A stretch of DNA of 64,000 nucleotides, from NCBI GenBank assembly GCA_964035545.1, contig OZ037769.1, positions 14,378,633-14,442,632 of the forward strand. The letters are read 5' to 3'. The notes under the pieces were generated by a model that did not search any database, had not been told where the DNA came from, and worked only from the letters and a program-made list of their open reading frames with translations. This stretch comes from Bugula neritina. Taxonomy: Eukaryota; Bryozoa; Gymnolaemata; Cheilostomatida; Bugulidae. This document shows, in pieces, positions 1 through 13,600 of the stretch. Position 1 is the stretch's first letter. Each line of letters begins with the position of its first letter. Both the position numbers and the translations under genes were made by a program.

Positions 1-1855
1 ACTCATCAGATGCGCTGTTGAGACTAAATAAATCTAATTGTGACAACCAGTAGCAGGTTATTGCTGAGCCGTGATTACAGCTTAGATACTAAAGCAGTGG
101 CAGTGTACAGTTAATCCCAGTGATATATCATTATTACTCTTCCAGTAGTTGAAAAGCTACATGAGTGGCCATATATACATATGATAGCCTGTGATCCTAA
201 CAAGTATAGCTACTTAAGTTTGGGAGGATTGGTCCCCCTCTCTTTGGAAAACCTTGTGGTGTGGTAGAATTCAGGCTAAATTTGATAGCACTGATAGTGA
301 TTTATGAAGACTTGAAGTGATTTTCAAGTGAGGGTCACCTGCCTCCGAATTTGTTTTGGCTGTTGATAAAAGAGAGAGACTAGGTTTATAGCTGCAGTAC
401 TTGTTAATCAAATTACTAAACACTCTTTTTGAATTCAGTCACTTGGCAAATGAGTAGTTTGTACCTTTTGTTGACAGACAAAAACCGAGACCCTAATTAT
501 TGTTAAGTTATTTGATCAAATACATATCTAGACAACAAATCTCCATTGTAGTTTACATAGACTAGCTTTATAAGAGTTTGGAAAATAATTCACTTCAAAT
601 CTTGAGTTGCGAAAATTGTAACCCTTGTTTTTTCAAAAAGAATTATTTTGTAAGATGATTTCTAATATAAAAAAACAATGTCAAGTAGCCCTGAAAGAAT
701 AAAATACACATCCACCAAGTCACCAACTAGCTTTAGCGGCTGTTTTATGATATTACAAATGCTGCAGTATTTATATCATGATAATATTTCAAGAATATAT
801 TACAGTTAGTAAATTCATGGAACTAGGACAGTAGATTTGCTCTATTTTCGAAACAACAATTATGAAAAGCCTTTTATTCCGATACTAATCACGAAACTGC
901 TAGATAATATTTCAAACATGACTAGCTAGGGGCCAAACTTCTGATGAAAACCTTCTTTGAAAAGCTCGCTTTAATGGTGGATTAGGTTTCTCCCGGCATT
1001 CCGGAAAAATGTTTTATCAAAACGGCTGAATGATTCCTTTGAGAATTTTTAAGCAAATAATTCTCACTAATAAATTCAGATAATACTGCAGTGTAGCTGT
1101 TGCTCTCACATATTTAAAAAATATTTCTATTCAAAAGTTATGGGAGAATATTAATTCTGTTCCTTTGGGCATAATCAACCCAACACTTGGATTGTGTTAA
1201 TATATCTGGCTTTTTCTTCCACCTTTCTGCTTATCAGGATGTTTGGATGGATGGATTCTTCAATAATGAATCAGTTGCTAATCCCAGACACTATCGTGTA
1301 AATATGCAGTTAGAATTGAAAACAAAGACACAAGTTTATCTGTAGAAACTGTATCTTTTGTTGCCCTAAGCTGTCACCAGTCCTGTATCACTAGTGTAAT
1401 TATTTAGTGAGATTTAAATGTAAACAAACTGCTGTTTGTACAAGATTTGGGTTGCAGTCAGCTAGTAATTTGTATACTAAGACAACATGAAGGTTGGCTT
1501 ATTAAATACAGAATAGAATAGACTTGTGTTTATCTTAAACAGTTGGTTTGCATGGCTGAGGTTTCTATAATACATTAGTCAAGTGCTTATGTTATACGAA
1601 ACTTTGATTTATTCCCCAATTTTGATTTTGCATGTGAAGAAAATAATAAATTTTTTAGCAAAATATCTGTGATAGAATGTTTATATTAGTTTTAGATAGT
1701 GTATATTGCACTTTTGTTTTAGTTTAGTTAAAATAATTTATAAATATTTTGTTAACTATGCTGAGAAATTTGTCGTGTCAAATTAAAAATAAGTAAACTT
1801 GTTTATTTTCTGGTACTTTTAAATATTTTATTAAACTCGAGTTTTATTCTTGTAG
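1..1855. other. No recognised gene; upstream intron or flank of the meteorin-like gene
   Basis: AT-rich sequence directly upstream of a clear splice acceptor (TAG at 1853-1855). The gene that continues at 1856 must have 5' exons, but I could not identify any here. One polypyrimidine-plus-AG site near 1238 has a short open stretch after it, but its product does not resemble meteorin. The missing exons are probably left of the window. Confidence 0.5.
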
Positions 1856-4800
1856 CGTGCCGTCCCTGTACAGATGAAGAACTTCTTTACAATTTCTGTG
1901 CTTCAGATTTTGGTGAGTGAGAGAAATAAATATCATATCCGTGTTATCAATATTTTCCCACATATATTTTGTTATGGAAATTAATTTTCTCATCAAATTT
2001 CCCTGCTGAGTTATCAATATTGGAATAATCTATTTCAACAATAGAGTTTATCAGCCCATGATTAGTGGGTGTTGAAGTAATAGGGGTGAGTTATTAGAGA
2101 TAGAATGGGGGAGATTAGATAATAGAACCTAGTTATTCTCTCAGCAACTAGAGTTCCAATAATTACAGGTTTTATTGACCAAGTATTTGTAGATATCAAG
2201 ATTTTGCTATGAGGGATGTAGCTAAATGAAACAATCTAGTATTACTTATAATTATATACCATAAAGTATAAATAGTATAAAAAGAATAGATAAGTACTGT
2301 AGAGTAATTGTATCATTTAAAACTTATCAGTTATGTATGATATTTGAGAACCTGTGGGAACATGTCATATATCAGGGGGGACAATCACAAATTTCACTGT
2401 AATAAAACATGCAAAACTAAATTTTATTAGTCGTACAACAAAATGGCCAAATGTTACTAAAGAAATGGTTCCAGTTTCATGTTTTCGCAGCTGTGTTATT
2501 GATGGGGAATAGATTTCATGTAGTTGTGTCTTGAAATATAGAATAAATACTGGGTGAGGGCAAGAGGGCAATAAAGTTGAGGTAAATCAGAGTTAAAGTA
2601 CGTCAAACAACTCACTATTTGGCATCAGCATAGTTGATACAACCTTCAGAAAGTCAGCAAACGCCACTTCGGCAGCACACACAGATACAAGATGATTAAT
2701 CAGTTATTAGATGGTTGGCTCAGGCAGAGAACAAAGCAGAACATAAATTGGTTGACAAAAAGTGACAATCTACAAGCTAGACTTTAGAGTGTAATTAAGA
2801 AGTATTCTGAACTTGAAGCTATAGGGTGGTAGCCAATATGGGAGAGGATTTGAGAGAAAAGTGGAAGCTAATATCCGGGTATATAGGAGTTATATGACAG
2901 TCTGTCTATTGAGGCAGTTCGCTGCGGAATGTGAAAAGTAGAAAATCTCTTTTCAGTGGTTACTTGATTTCCTTTTCCTTAAACCTGACATTGACATCAA
3001 TGATAATGTCTCTCACACCCTCTCTGCTGGCAATCTTACTGCCTGAACTCTTAATACAGTGCAGCCAAACCCAAAACCTCCACAATACGTCAAAAGGTTT
3101 AAATCTCTTGAAATTGGCTGCAAGCTATAAGCAAAGAATATCTAAGCCAGAAAACCAGTGCTTTTAAAATAAGACTTAATTACAACTGCTAGTGCAACTA
3201 AATTTCTACTCCCTTCTTTAGGCACGGGGATATAAATTTTTATGTAGCCTGAGTTTATAATTTTTCATCTGATGCTTGACTTTATAACTTGATTTCTTTA
3301 TTTTATAATTAGACAAGTTCCAATGCTACAAAGTCAACTGCAACTTTGCACCTATATCTGGCTGTTACATAGCATCTGCTTGTACGTGGTGTGTTTTGGC
3401 CAAAATACTTGGAAAGGAAACAAACAATCTCATAACAACATAAAAAATAACACATAACATACTGGTGAAGTGTAGAAAAATATTTATAATCTACTTTTTC
3501 CCATGTATTTTAGACAGAAATTGGCTTCCATTATTGAGCAGGTTTTCATGGGGCAGATGGGGTTGTGGTAGTTTATATAACTCGGCTAAAAAGTTTAATT
3601 TACTAAATGAGAAGTACAAACAAAGTTTGAAAGCACCAATTCAGTTTATCTTTTGAACAAAGAGTCCTGATTGAATATTAATTTGTAGGGACTATTATCT
3701 CAAGAGCTCTAATCATAAGTTTCGACCAAAATAAATGTTTACTTTGCTTTTCTACTACAAAAAAGCTTTAAAGCAAGTGATGGAACTAAGCAAACCATCT
3801 GTTTCGAATATACCGATAAGAAACTATACTGTTTTGATTAGTTAGGGGTGGGTCACACAAAAAACACCACCTCCCCTCTACTAGGCTAAGTAACCTGATG
3901 TAGATCTTAGTCTAGCTAAGCTTTTATTCTTTTGACTTGAGGTGTAAGTGTGCCTTCATACATCAGCTCAAATTTCTAAGATGACAAGTTTAACAAAACT
4001 ATTTCACAGTCTGACAATCAGTGATTGGAATCAGTGATTTGAATACCCATACATGGGAGGATAGTAGCTTATTGCTGTGAGGAACGGCTTGTGTGATTGG
4101 GAGGCATAATATTTAGATTTTATATTTTACAACCAGCTATCTTTATTTATGTACATGCAATTTTAAAGTTGGGATAGTAAGTTAATTGGTTCTTCAATTT
4201 ATATGACTAACTTTCATAATCAATTTGATTTGGATTGCAATCAGTTTTTATAATTATATATTTTTTTCATTTAAAGAAATGCCACCTCTCTGAAAAAACT
4301 AACTGCAAACCTATAATTAAATTAAACATGTTTCCAAGATGTAGCAGAATTTCCACATAACTTATAATTACTCTAATATTACTTAAACAAACTGTTACTC
4401 CCTCAAGTCCATAAATGCTGCAGTTCCCATGAACTCAAACCAACAATTTAATCCAGCTAAATACTTGAAATAATATTATTAAGTTGAAGAATATTCCAAA
4501 CGTATAATCTCCCATCGTTGTACATAATAGGCTTGTATTTCTCAGCTCCGGTGTTTATAAAAATAAGAAATTATTGTGCCCATGACACCAATCATTGAGT
4601 GTACCCTACAATCATACCCGTACCTCAAGAGTATTGCCATACAATAGTGGTTATTATTTTATTATCAGTCTTATTTCTTGGCCATTGTGTAACCCTGACC
4701 ACCTGAGCTTCAAATGTGTGGGAATTTATTACATGGCATAGCTCAGTACAAAGTCTTATATACTAACCAATGCATGCAGCCCAGGTCTTGTTTGGTATTT

Positions 4801-7124
4801 GTTGTTCTAGATATAAATATTTGAACTACCCTCTACCCTTGCTATAAATACTGGCATGCCTTTTCATCATATTTGATAAACATAGAAAATTACAAATTCC
4901 TAAAAAAGTAGATTTTAATTGCTAATTGCTTTTGCATAAATATAGTGGAGTGACAGTTGAAGACACTGACTGCAGGTGCTCTTTCATGTTCCATCAACTA
5001 CCTGATGAGCCTGTCGTCGTGGGCTGCCAAGTTTCTATTCGGCTATCTATCATAGCTGCTCTCACCAGCACTAAATTAGCATTTTTTGTATATTTTGGAT
5101 AAAATACTAATATTTATGTAAAGTTAAGGTTGCAATTATTTTCACAACCCTGGTTATTTTCTTCAAAGTTGATTGAGTAGTTAAAAAAGTTGCCAGTGAT
5201 GAATTTCTTTCGGGAAAAAAAAGCATTGAGTAATTTATGGCTAGTATAACTAATTAAAAATATTTGACTCAAACATAAGCTACTAGGTTATAGTTTAAAA
5301 TAGACAAAAATTGTTTATTGAAAATTATTGAGGCTTATGGAGTAGCAAAAAATCCATTGACAGGGGATGGGCTTTCTTGTCAGGAAAAGCTATCAAAGTT
5401 ACTTTTACTTGATAATTATATTTTAGTAATAAATGCTAAGTTGCTGCTAGTACTAAAGTGCTACTAGTACTAGTTACTAGTAGTATTTTGGTACTGCTAG
5501 TACTAGTTACTAGTAGTATTTTGATACTATTAGTGCTAGTTGCCAATATCAGTAAAGAGTCATGACTCACATCTAATCACCGATCAGTTTTTCAGGGGAT
5601 AGGAATGCTGGTGAACTATTACATGACAGTGGTGGATTCATATACTTACCTATAGGGGGCTAGGTGTAACATTCCCAATAGGAGTGGGTAGTTTAATTAT
5701 TATTCTCCAGTTTGTAACCAAAAGTTTAGATATTCCTTTATATGATGTATCTTCTACTGCTATCAAAAATCCACTCTATTTCGCAGTAGGAAAAGGCAAC
5801 TTTTAGCTTATAGTCCCACTTTGTAATTATTACTAATTGCCCCCATCAACCCTGGCCAAGTTTTTATTAGAGAGGCAATTACAAAGTTGGTTGAAAAGGG
5901 AAAAGTAAGCTATTTACATGAAGTTTTATTATGTATCAGCTAATTAATTCAGATTGCAAGCCCTTGTAGCCACATTCAATACAGGCAATCATTTGTCAAC
6001 TGTAATTGAGTGGCTACTACTTTCCACACACAATACAACCCAAACTATATTAAATGTCTGGGTGGAAAATAAGGCTAGCTTTGTACTAGTAAGGGGGGGG
6101 GGTGTTGCCCCCAACTACAACAGCTCTTCGTGCCTACAAGCAGGTGTTTCTTGCTGCGTAACACTAATACCACATGCAAGATATTATTCTCTTCATGCGA
6201 TCTTTGTTTTGCATGAAAATGACTGATTTAACACACTATACTGGTGATTACAGCTAGCTTTAGTGATGGGCTTTCAATAAATAGAAAACTTAATCTCTAC
6301 TGGCACATTGCCAACTGGGCATCTTTAAGAATTTTCCAGAAAGAGTTTGTAGTCACCATTGCTGTAAACTTTTTGACAGCGCGCAACTTTATTGGCTTTT
6401 GGCTAAAACTGAACTGTTGGGAAGAGAATGACAAATTGACAGTAACAATAAATATGTAAATAAGGCAGGTGTCTTTCAATGTTGGCCAGCTACTTGGAGT
6501 AAGGGTTAAGTTGCGGTGGGGTTTTGGTGAATTGTGTTATACACTATTGCCTATTAACGGAGTTGAAAATTGAATTACGTTGTGTGTATGTATTAATTGT
6601 ATTTCATTAAATTAAAAAAGTTCGTTTCTATTTCTATTGTATTCAACTTGAAGTTTTTTTTAATTGTTTCTGGTTGTAATAAAGTTTGTGCTTTGCATAA
6701 GTTGATTTAAAAAGCAAAGAATGGGAGTGGTGAAAACAGGAAATCCTTGTAGAACCTTCCAATATGTAGAAAGTTTCTTTTATATTTAATATTATGTTAT
6801 AATATTATATTTGTTGTAGTTGCTGTTGGTAAAGTTGAGGATATAAAGTCAACTCCTGCAGTTAACATCCTTCAAGTATCGTTGGATCACGTGAAAAAGC
6901 AGTCGGCTAAATATTTCACCAAAGAGACTGTAAATCTCGAAACTCGCTTCACTGGGAAGTTGTACTCCCCTGGACAGTGCAGTATGGGCAGCAGTGATCT
7001 CAAGTTCGTATTTATGGGAAAAGTTAAATTCAACCGTTTAGAATTAAAATGTGCTCCGACTTACGACGACTATCAGGAGTTGCAGAAAAGGTCCAAGTTG
7101 AAGGGCACGACATTATGTACATGA
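1856..7124 (+). CDS. Meteorin/meteorin-like protein, 3' part (two last exons)
   Basis: Two exons are visible: 1856-1912 and 6820-7124 (stop TGA at 7122-7124). The intron is GTGAGT...TTGTAG, 4.9 kb, with the phase kept (one base left over, two supplied). The first exon encodes ACRPCTDEELLYNFCASDF, nearly identical in pattern to the CRPCSDxELL...CTSDF segment of vertebrate meteorin. The second gives the rest of the C-terminal netrin-like (NTR) fold: hydrophobic strands, a GQC cysteine, FVFMG, LKCAPTYDDYQ and a final cysteine, in the order seen in human METRN/METRNL. These proteins are secreted; in vertebrates they act in glial/neuronal differentiation and as cytokine-like hormones. Signal peptide and N-terminal CUB-like half are not in view. 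The intron contains no recognised gene, only an imperfect palindromic repeat of CTAGTACTAG-type words near 5450-5545. Family identification is strong; METRN versus METRNL cannot be decided. Confidence 0.88.
5448..5545. repeat. Short tandem/palindromic TACTAGTA repeat in meteorin intron
   Basis: About two copies of a ~34-bp unit rich in self-complementary CTAGTACTAG and TTACTAGTAG words. It is simple intronic repeat DNA with no coding potential. Confidence 0.6.
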
Positions 7125-8729
7125 AGAGGGAGACAACTTTTATCATGTCCATTTGCTCAATATAGTTTTAGTCCACTACGGTTGCTGATTCGAGAGTTGA
7201 AATTGATGTGGCTCAAGATTCTTGGGCTATAGTTTGAACTGATGGTACTGAAGCTATTTTACAACAATTCTTGTAAACATATTATTTTCATACGTTTTGT
7301 ACATACCAGATTATATTATTAGCCATCATATCACTCTCCAAATATCTCTTTTTCATTCCTAATTTATGAAATAATTTTTGCCAATATGTGGGAGCCAGCT
7401 AATTACTGTCAACCTAAATAGCCCGTGCTCTCCTGGCACTGCTAATATATACTAAAGTTTTATTCTATTACTGCTGAACACAAACCAAAGTTTAGCCTCT
7501 AAGTCTACGCCCATATTCTCTGTCAACCAAGCGTTCTCATCCATTCTTTTAGGCCCAGGGCCAAATATGAACATACTTTTTTGCTAGTAGATACTTTCAA
7601 GTGTCTCTAGAAAGAACACAAGTGCGCCATTTGTACAGACTATTGATGTAAAGCATAAGATGTAAATTATTTTTGATAAGTTAATGCACTAACATGAATA
7701 GATGGCGTCTAGTTGGTAACCAATTCCTTTGTATATATTTACTCCAATTATTGTCATTTTAAACAAATGCCTACCTAATTGTTTCACTAACTGCTGATGC
7801 GTATTGCTGAGAGGATAATAAAAATTATGAAATTATGTTTATCCAGCTTTTGTTGCATATTTTCAGGCTGCCTAAAGAGGCATAATTAGTTGTGTTAGCT
7901 TCGTATAAACACTGTAACCAATACCTAGTAGTGGAATGTGCCAGGCACTGCTAATACAAACACTAAGCTGTGACTGCACGTGATTTACTGATATCTACCT
8001 TATGTAAAGTTGAAAATTAAAACCTCCCAACTATGCATAATATAGATTCTTGCATGAAGTTTATCAACAGCAATGTTACGTAATGGCATATTATTTTCTT
8101 AAGCTATGCTACTAACTAGCAACAGCTCCTTTATGCCTAAACAATGCTATGCAAAGGCAGTGAACATGATATACATGATCCTGGGAAAAAGAGGGTGGAA
8201 AAGGTAAGCAACTGTGAAGTAGGTCCCCATAACTACTAATAAACATTTTACCAAGTCTTCAACTAAGCTTACCATCGTTCCACTCTGGAGTTAAGAAAAC
8301 TATTTCATAACCATATTCATTTATTCACACATAATGTCTGGCATGGGCTGGTAGCAAATTATTATTTGAAATACATAAATCTGTCTATTGTTAGTTGGTC
8401 GCCAGGGCAACTAAGTTGATAATATTCCAAAGCTTTTGAAACAGTAGCATTCTTAAGGCATTTTTCTCCCATAAATAATCATAACTAATAGTTTACTGCT
8501 AGTTAATATTGACACCCACTGCAGGGATTAGATGTGTAGTGTTATTGTGCTATACCGACTGGAGCTGGTCTTTTTGCCTAATCCTAAGACATATAATAAT
8601 AAATATATTATATAGTCTGCAAGCTTAAAGTATTAGAAATCGGTTGTCTGGTAGTATAGTCAATTAGTCTTGCGATTTGGTGAGTTTTCTTAAGAATTTA
8701 AAGGGAATAGATTAAATAACTAGTGAAAA
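7125..8729. other. Gene-free spacer after the meteorin-like gene
   Basis: Contains the 3' UTR of the meteorin-like gene, then AT-rich DNA with scattered stops in all frames. The nearest AATAAA is near 7814, which seems far for a poly(A) signal. I see no exon, RNA gene or repeat here. Confidence 0.45.
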
Positions 8730-8931
8730 GAGCAGCGGTGGTCTAGGGGTTAGAACGCTGGCTTAGTAACTTAAACATTAAGCCATGTGTTTGAACACTG
8801 AACTAGAAAAGATATTTTGAGTTCAGTGATTTTGAGCCCCAATAAAAGCCATTAATTTGATATTAGGAAGAGCTTCTAATAATAAGTTCTGAAGCGCTTT
8901 GAAAAACCCTTTCCATCAGGGGTTTCCAGCA
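8730..8931 (+). mobile_element. tRNA-derived SINE, copy A (degraded)
   Basis: Opens with an RNA polymerase III A-box-like stretch (TGGTCTAGGGGTTAGAAC near 8739) and a decayed B box. A shared body follows (GCCATT..., GATATTAGGAAGAGCTTC) with a tail CCCTTTCCATCAGGGGTTTC. The same order of blocks occurs at 37967-38176 and, on the other strand, at 25291-25471, so this is a dispersed family. Copy A is the most diverged: its B box reads GTTTGAACAC instead of GGTTCGAACCC. Confidence 0.75.
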
Positions 8932-10661
8932 GGGATAGTGACTATAAGCTTTCGAGACTTCACGAGTGAAATTCAATAACTAGTGAATTGATAGGTAACT
9001 TGAGTGTCCAAAAGACATGCACCATATTATTTTAATATTAAAGTATGGTAAGACCATGCACCTTTCATATTTACATGTACTCAGCGTAAACATCTCACAG
9101 CATGAATAATAGATAAAGCAAAGCATGTGATAATTTCTGGTTATATATAAAAAGCAATGCAGTTAGGCGTATGATGGTTGGTGATTCAACAAAGTGTCTG
9201 GAGACTAGCTAAACAGAGTTCCCAGGCTACTTGAAGAGCTGTCGATAAATTTCCCAATGATATCCTCCTGTCTTGGGAGATGAGGCACATCTCAACAGTT
9301 TGCTATAACACTGTATGTCTGAAAACATAGCCTGCTTCAGTGGGCGTTTAGAGTGAAATTATCCCCCCTTATGTGGATTCAGCATTTCTAGTAAATAGAC
9401 ATAGAGTTGTCTTCCTAAATATGAAACTTTTCAAAGGGTATATAAATTGGTTGCAAACCTTATAAGTTAGGTTATAGTAACTTGATAACACACATACTTT
9501 GCTATAAACAAATTATGAAGTATTCAACATTAACCCCCTATACTTGCTACAAAATAATTTAACAAGTTATGAATAATTAATGAGAATGGATGATCTATAC
9601 CGAAAAATATGCTAGAATCTAGATAATGCGCATATGCTGGTGTGAGTAATGGGTTATGAATATTCATGTTTTCCAGGTTACAAGCCACAATATTTTGTTT
9701 ACAGCTACACAAAATCATAAATAATTTTGTTGCGTAGCTTGTAATGAGCAGTAAATGTAGAGCTATGTAGCAAACTCTAATTATAAAATGCTATGGATAT
9801 AGAATGGATAAACAGAGTGAAGCAAGAATAATGAGACATCTAGCAGCTCCATGAAATTATAGTCTATTTGAAAGAAGATGACTCCTAATACCTTCATCAG
9901 GATCCACTTGGAAAAATGAGAGAAGAGAAATATTGCATCAGCAAGTAATGCTGCAGAAACTTCAACTAATAAGACAAAAGTTTGTTATTTTCTCCTGGTT
10001 TCAGTTTAGAACTGTTTCCAGCTGTAATAAGTGCTGGACGTTTCACCACTCCATAACCTGAACTATGGTAAACTGTTTCTCAACTGTACACCAATGCTTA
10101 CCGAAAAGTAAGTGCCACCAGACTTTGTCATCTGGTGCTATGCTGAGTATTCTTCTAAGAGCTGAAGACTTTATATTCTTTCTGGTGATGTCTTTGGCCT
10201 ACTATTGTAACCAGCGTATATCCCTTACAGTGAAATATTAACTATTGATTTAAAATGAATGAATATATGAAATAATTTATTATGCTTGTAGTCAATAAAA
10301 TATATTAAATTTCATAATTTAGCATTACAGTGAAGGACTAGCGATATGAAAAGATTGTGTTTATTTATGAGAGATAATACTTTTTTGAATACAAAATTAA
10401 AAACATTTATAAAAATCAATTGACTGTTCATGAGAATTACTTCTCAAGATATTTTCTACCACATAATTGATCTCAAGGCTGAACAAGGAAAGGTAACCCT
10501 TACTACAAGGCATAGTCTATAAACGAAGGCATGTAATTAAGATGTTAAAATAAATAATTGAAAAAAATATACAAATCAGAATTGTTAAAATAAGAATTAT
10601 ACAAATAAATAAGTTCATAGCAGTAAGGTACCCATGAAACAGTTCATTTAACATCACATGC
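8932..10661. other. Gene-free spacer between the SINE and the end of the Treslin gene
   Basis: AT-rich and stop-rich in all frames. It must include the 3' UTR of the Treslin gene transcribed from the right (stop at 10662-10664). AATAAA-type words occur on the minus strand, but I could not choose a cleavage site. Confidence 0.4.
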
Positions 10662-13600
10662 CTATAATTTGTTCACTACAGCTGATGGTTTACTACTACT
10701 GAAAGGGGAGGTGAGCAGACTATGAATGTCTTCAGGTGTCAGTGGAGAATACTTTGAAGTTGTCTTATTAGAAAGAAGTTTACAGCGTTGAGGCGTAACA
10801 ATCTCAGCATCTTTTGAACTTGAAGGTGAAAATGTAACTTTCTTATGGGGCTGAGAGTTTTCTGATGATGTAGAGCTGTGAAGCTGCTGAGGCAATACTG
10901 CAATTTGATTGGATGAGCTATCACCTTGTATATTGGTGGGCAAGGCTTCCCCTTGTGAGTGGACAACTCTTAATTCCAGAGAGGGCTCTGAAATAGATTT
11001 TGGGACATTACAAGAGTATGGATAGCTTTTGGTATATCGTTACAGCTTTAATTGTAGTTTCATGGCTATGTTAGCTGCCCTATGCTTTTTTCGGTTGTGT
11101 TGTTTGCTATTTTATTATAAACCCAGCACATTCTGTCACACATTCATTTTTCATTCAGCCCTTGGAAATACACATTTTTAATTAAACACAATAGACATGC
11201 AAAGTATGCTGATTGAGAAAAATTCGAAGGCATCACAACTGTCTTACCCCTCATTCACACTTACCGTACCGTAGGCTGTAACGTAAAATATCAGCCATTT
11301 TTAATGTGTCCGGGCTGAAGCTTTCAAAGTCCGCTATTAGGTACGATCTATGACACTTCATTGGACAATTATATCCAATGAGTTAACACAAAATTTTTTC
11401 TGTCCAATAGGAGTCCGCCGCAACATTTTTGAATCAAGCAGTGCTTGATCCGATCGTGTTGATCGTGTTGCAACGCCGTACAGGAAGCTTTGTGAAAATG
11501 GCCGATATTTGCTGTTGCGGCCTGCGGTATGGTAAGTGTGAATGAGGGGTACATCCTATGACATCACCACACAACAAGAATAACATATTCCCAATAGTTT
11601 CCTCAGTTACATAATTTTCAGGTGAAACCATCAGCTGGTACATCACGTCTGATTGCTATAATGTAATACAGGTATATTTAGAGACGAGTTACAATAAATA
11701 AAGTTAATGACAAAGTGGTGCTCTCTCTCTCACCTCCACTAATGGATCCAAGAACCACCTGATCATCAAGAGAGGATAGTTCCAAAGAGCTACGAGGGCC
11801 AGAGCCCTTTTTCTCACTAAGGGGGGACAATTTCACAAGACAAGTGTCAGTACCTCTCTTACGAGAATGGAAGTTGAGTCTCTTTGGTGACGGTGTAGAT
11901 TTTGACGAAACCTGGGAGAATATAATGATGAAACATTCAATTTATTATTAAGAGACTATTTGGAGTTGTGCTCCACATTGCTAAGAACCAAATGATATAT
12001 ATATGTGACCTCCCACCACAAAACAGGGAACGTTGGTCAGTTTTTCAAAATTGAGTTATTAGTATAGAGTTATAGAGCAGATCTTTGCAATCCTTTTGCA
12101 ATTTATTTGAAGTCTCTAGTGTAAATAGAACTCGAGATATTGATATTCAAAAGCCTCGGCGTTTTTAAAACAGTCAATTTACGTTTTTGAGAAATTCGCT
12201 TTTAAAGTAAGGAGGTCTGGAATAATTTATGGATTATTTGCTTACATTTGTCAAGCCTTAGCAACGGGCCTTTTTATTCTAGCAAACTGGACAAATTTGG
12301 TATCAAAACATTTGTTTAAGTATGGGCTTTCAGCTCAACCAGTTTTTACGTTTCCTAAACAAAAAATTAGGTCAAAGATGGCCGCCAAACTTGTTGTAAC
12401 TTTATTTTCCCGAATAGCTATTAAATTGTGATAACAGTTGAAAATTTTGCTACTTTCAGCACATATAAGGACCTTTAAGCACTTTTTTGCACCGACATTC
12501 ATTTGAACCAACTATGCTAATTAGCTGTCGTATGAAACAAAATGGCAGCCATTTCCTGTTTTACGTTTGCTATTTCCTTAATTATTAATATCTCATGTAA
12601 CATGTCCAACTGTAGCTATTGAGCCATGCCATTCGATAGTATCAATTGTTTCATGCGTAAAAATCATATAAGAGAATCATTCAACTATTATGATATTATA
12701 CAAAATTTATTCAGTCATACAGTTACAATGTAGAGTGATCAAAAGTTACACATAGGGAATCAGTTGAGATTTTGAGTATCCATACAAGAAAATAAGGTAC
12801 AAGTTATTTTTAATCTTCAAATCAATTATTATAAACAGATAAAAGTGTAGAAATTCAGCATAAATGAAACTTAAAATAATTCATATAGCAGAAAGACTGC
12901 TTAGGTGGTTCGTATGGTCTCTGAATCTATGTCCTTGTTCTTCATAGCGTGAGTTTATAGAGTATAAGCACATAACCAAGAGCTTAATTGCTGCTACAAA
13001 CGATATTCCAGTAGTCAAAGTTAATAGATGCTGCTACTATAAATCTACCCTGTTCATCTATAGCCACTTAGACCTGCAATTATAATATTAAACTTTTTTT
13101 TAGATTATAAAAGAGAATAATAGTGCATTAGAAATTAAACCTGGCTATATAATGTAATTGTTTTAACACCATTTAACTACTACATTACAGCAGCTAATAA
13201 TTATTGAGCAATTTCTCAACATTTAAGTTTATAGCGAGTTTGAAGGCACATTTGCAAACTGGTTATTTATAAAATTTTTGAGCATAATGAAATACTAGAC
13301 ACCTTTTTTCGAGTAAAGTTAGCAGAAGCTATAAGCTTGCAAGCAGTAGCTCTCCAAATGCAGGGAGTCCGGATCACAAGTGTAAGAATGATAGGTTATA
13401 TGCAGCATGCTCTTGAGCTGTGTAGGCGACATACCAAACAGCACCTCATCAACAAGTTCCATCATGTTGCCCTCACATCTTCACTTTCCTAAAATGAAAA
13501 TAATGTTATATTCCTGAATAATAATCATGATGTAGTAATAATAATATTTTCTTTTCCTATTGCCATCAAAAATTAAGTCATTTGAATATTTAGCATGTTT

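Noticed and set aside
1239-1300. Possible upstream meteorin exon after a good polypyrimidine/AG site
   Set aside because: The encoded peptide does not resemble meteorin and the 3' boundary is weak.
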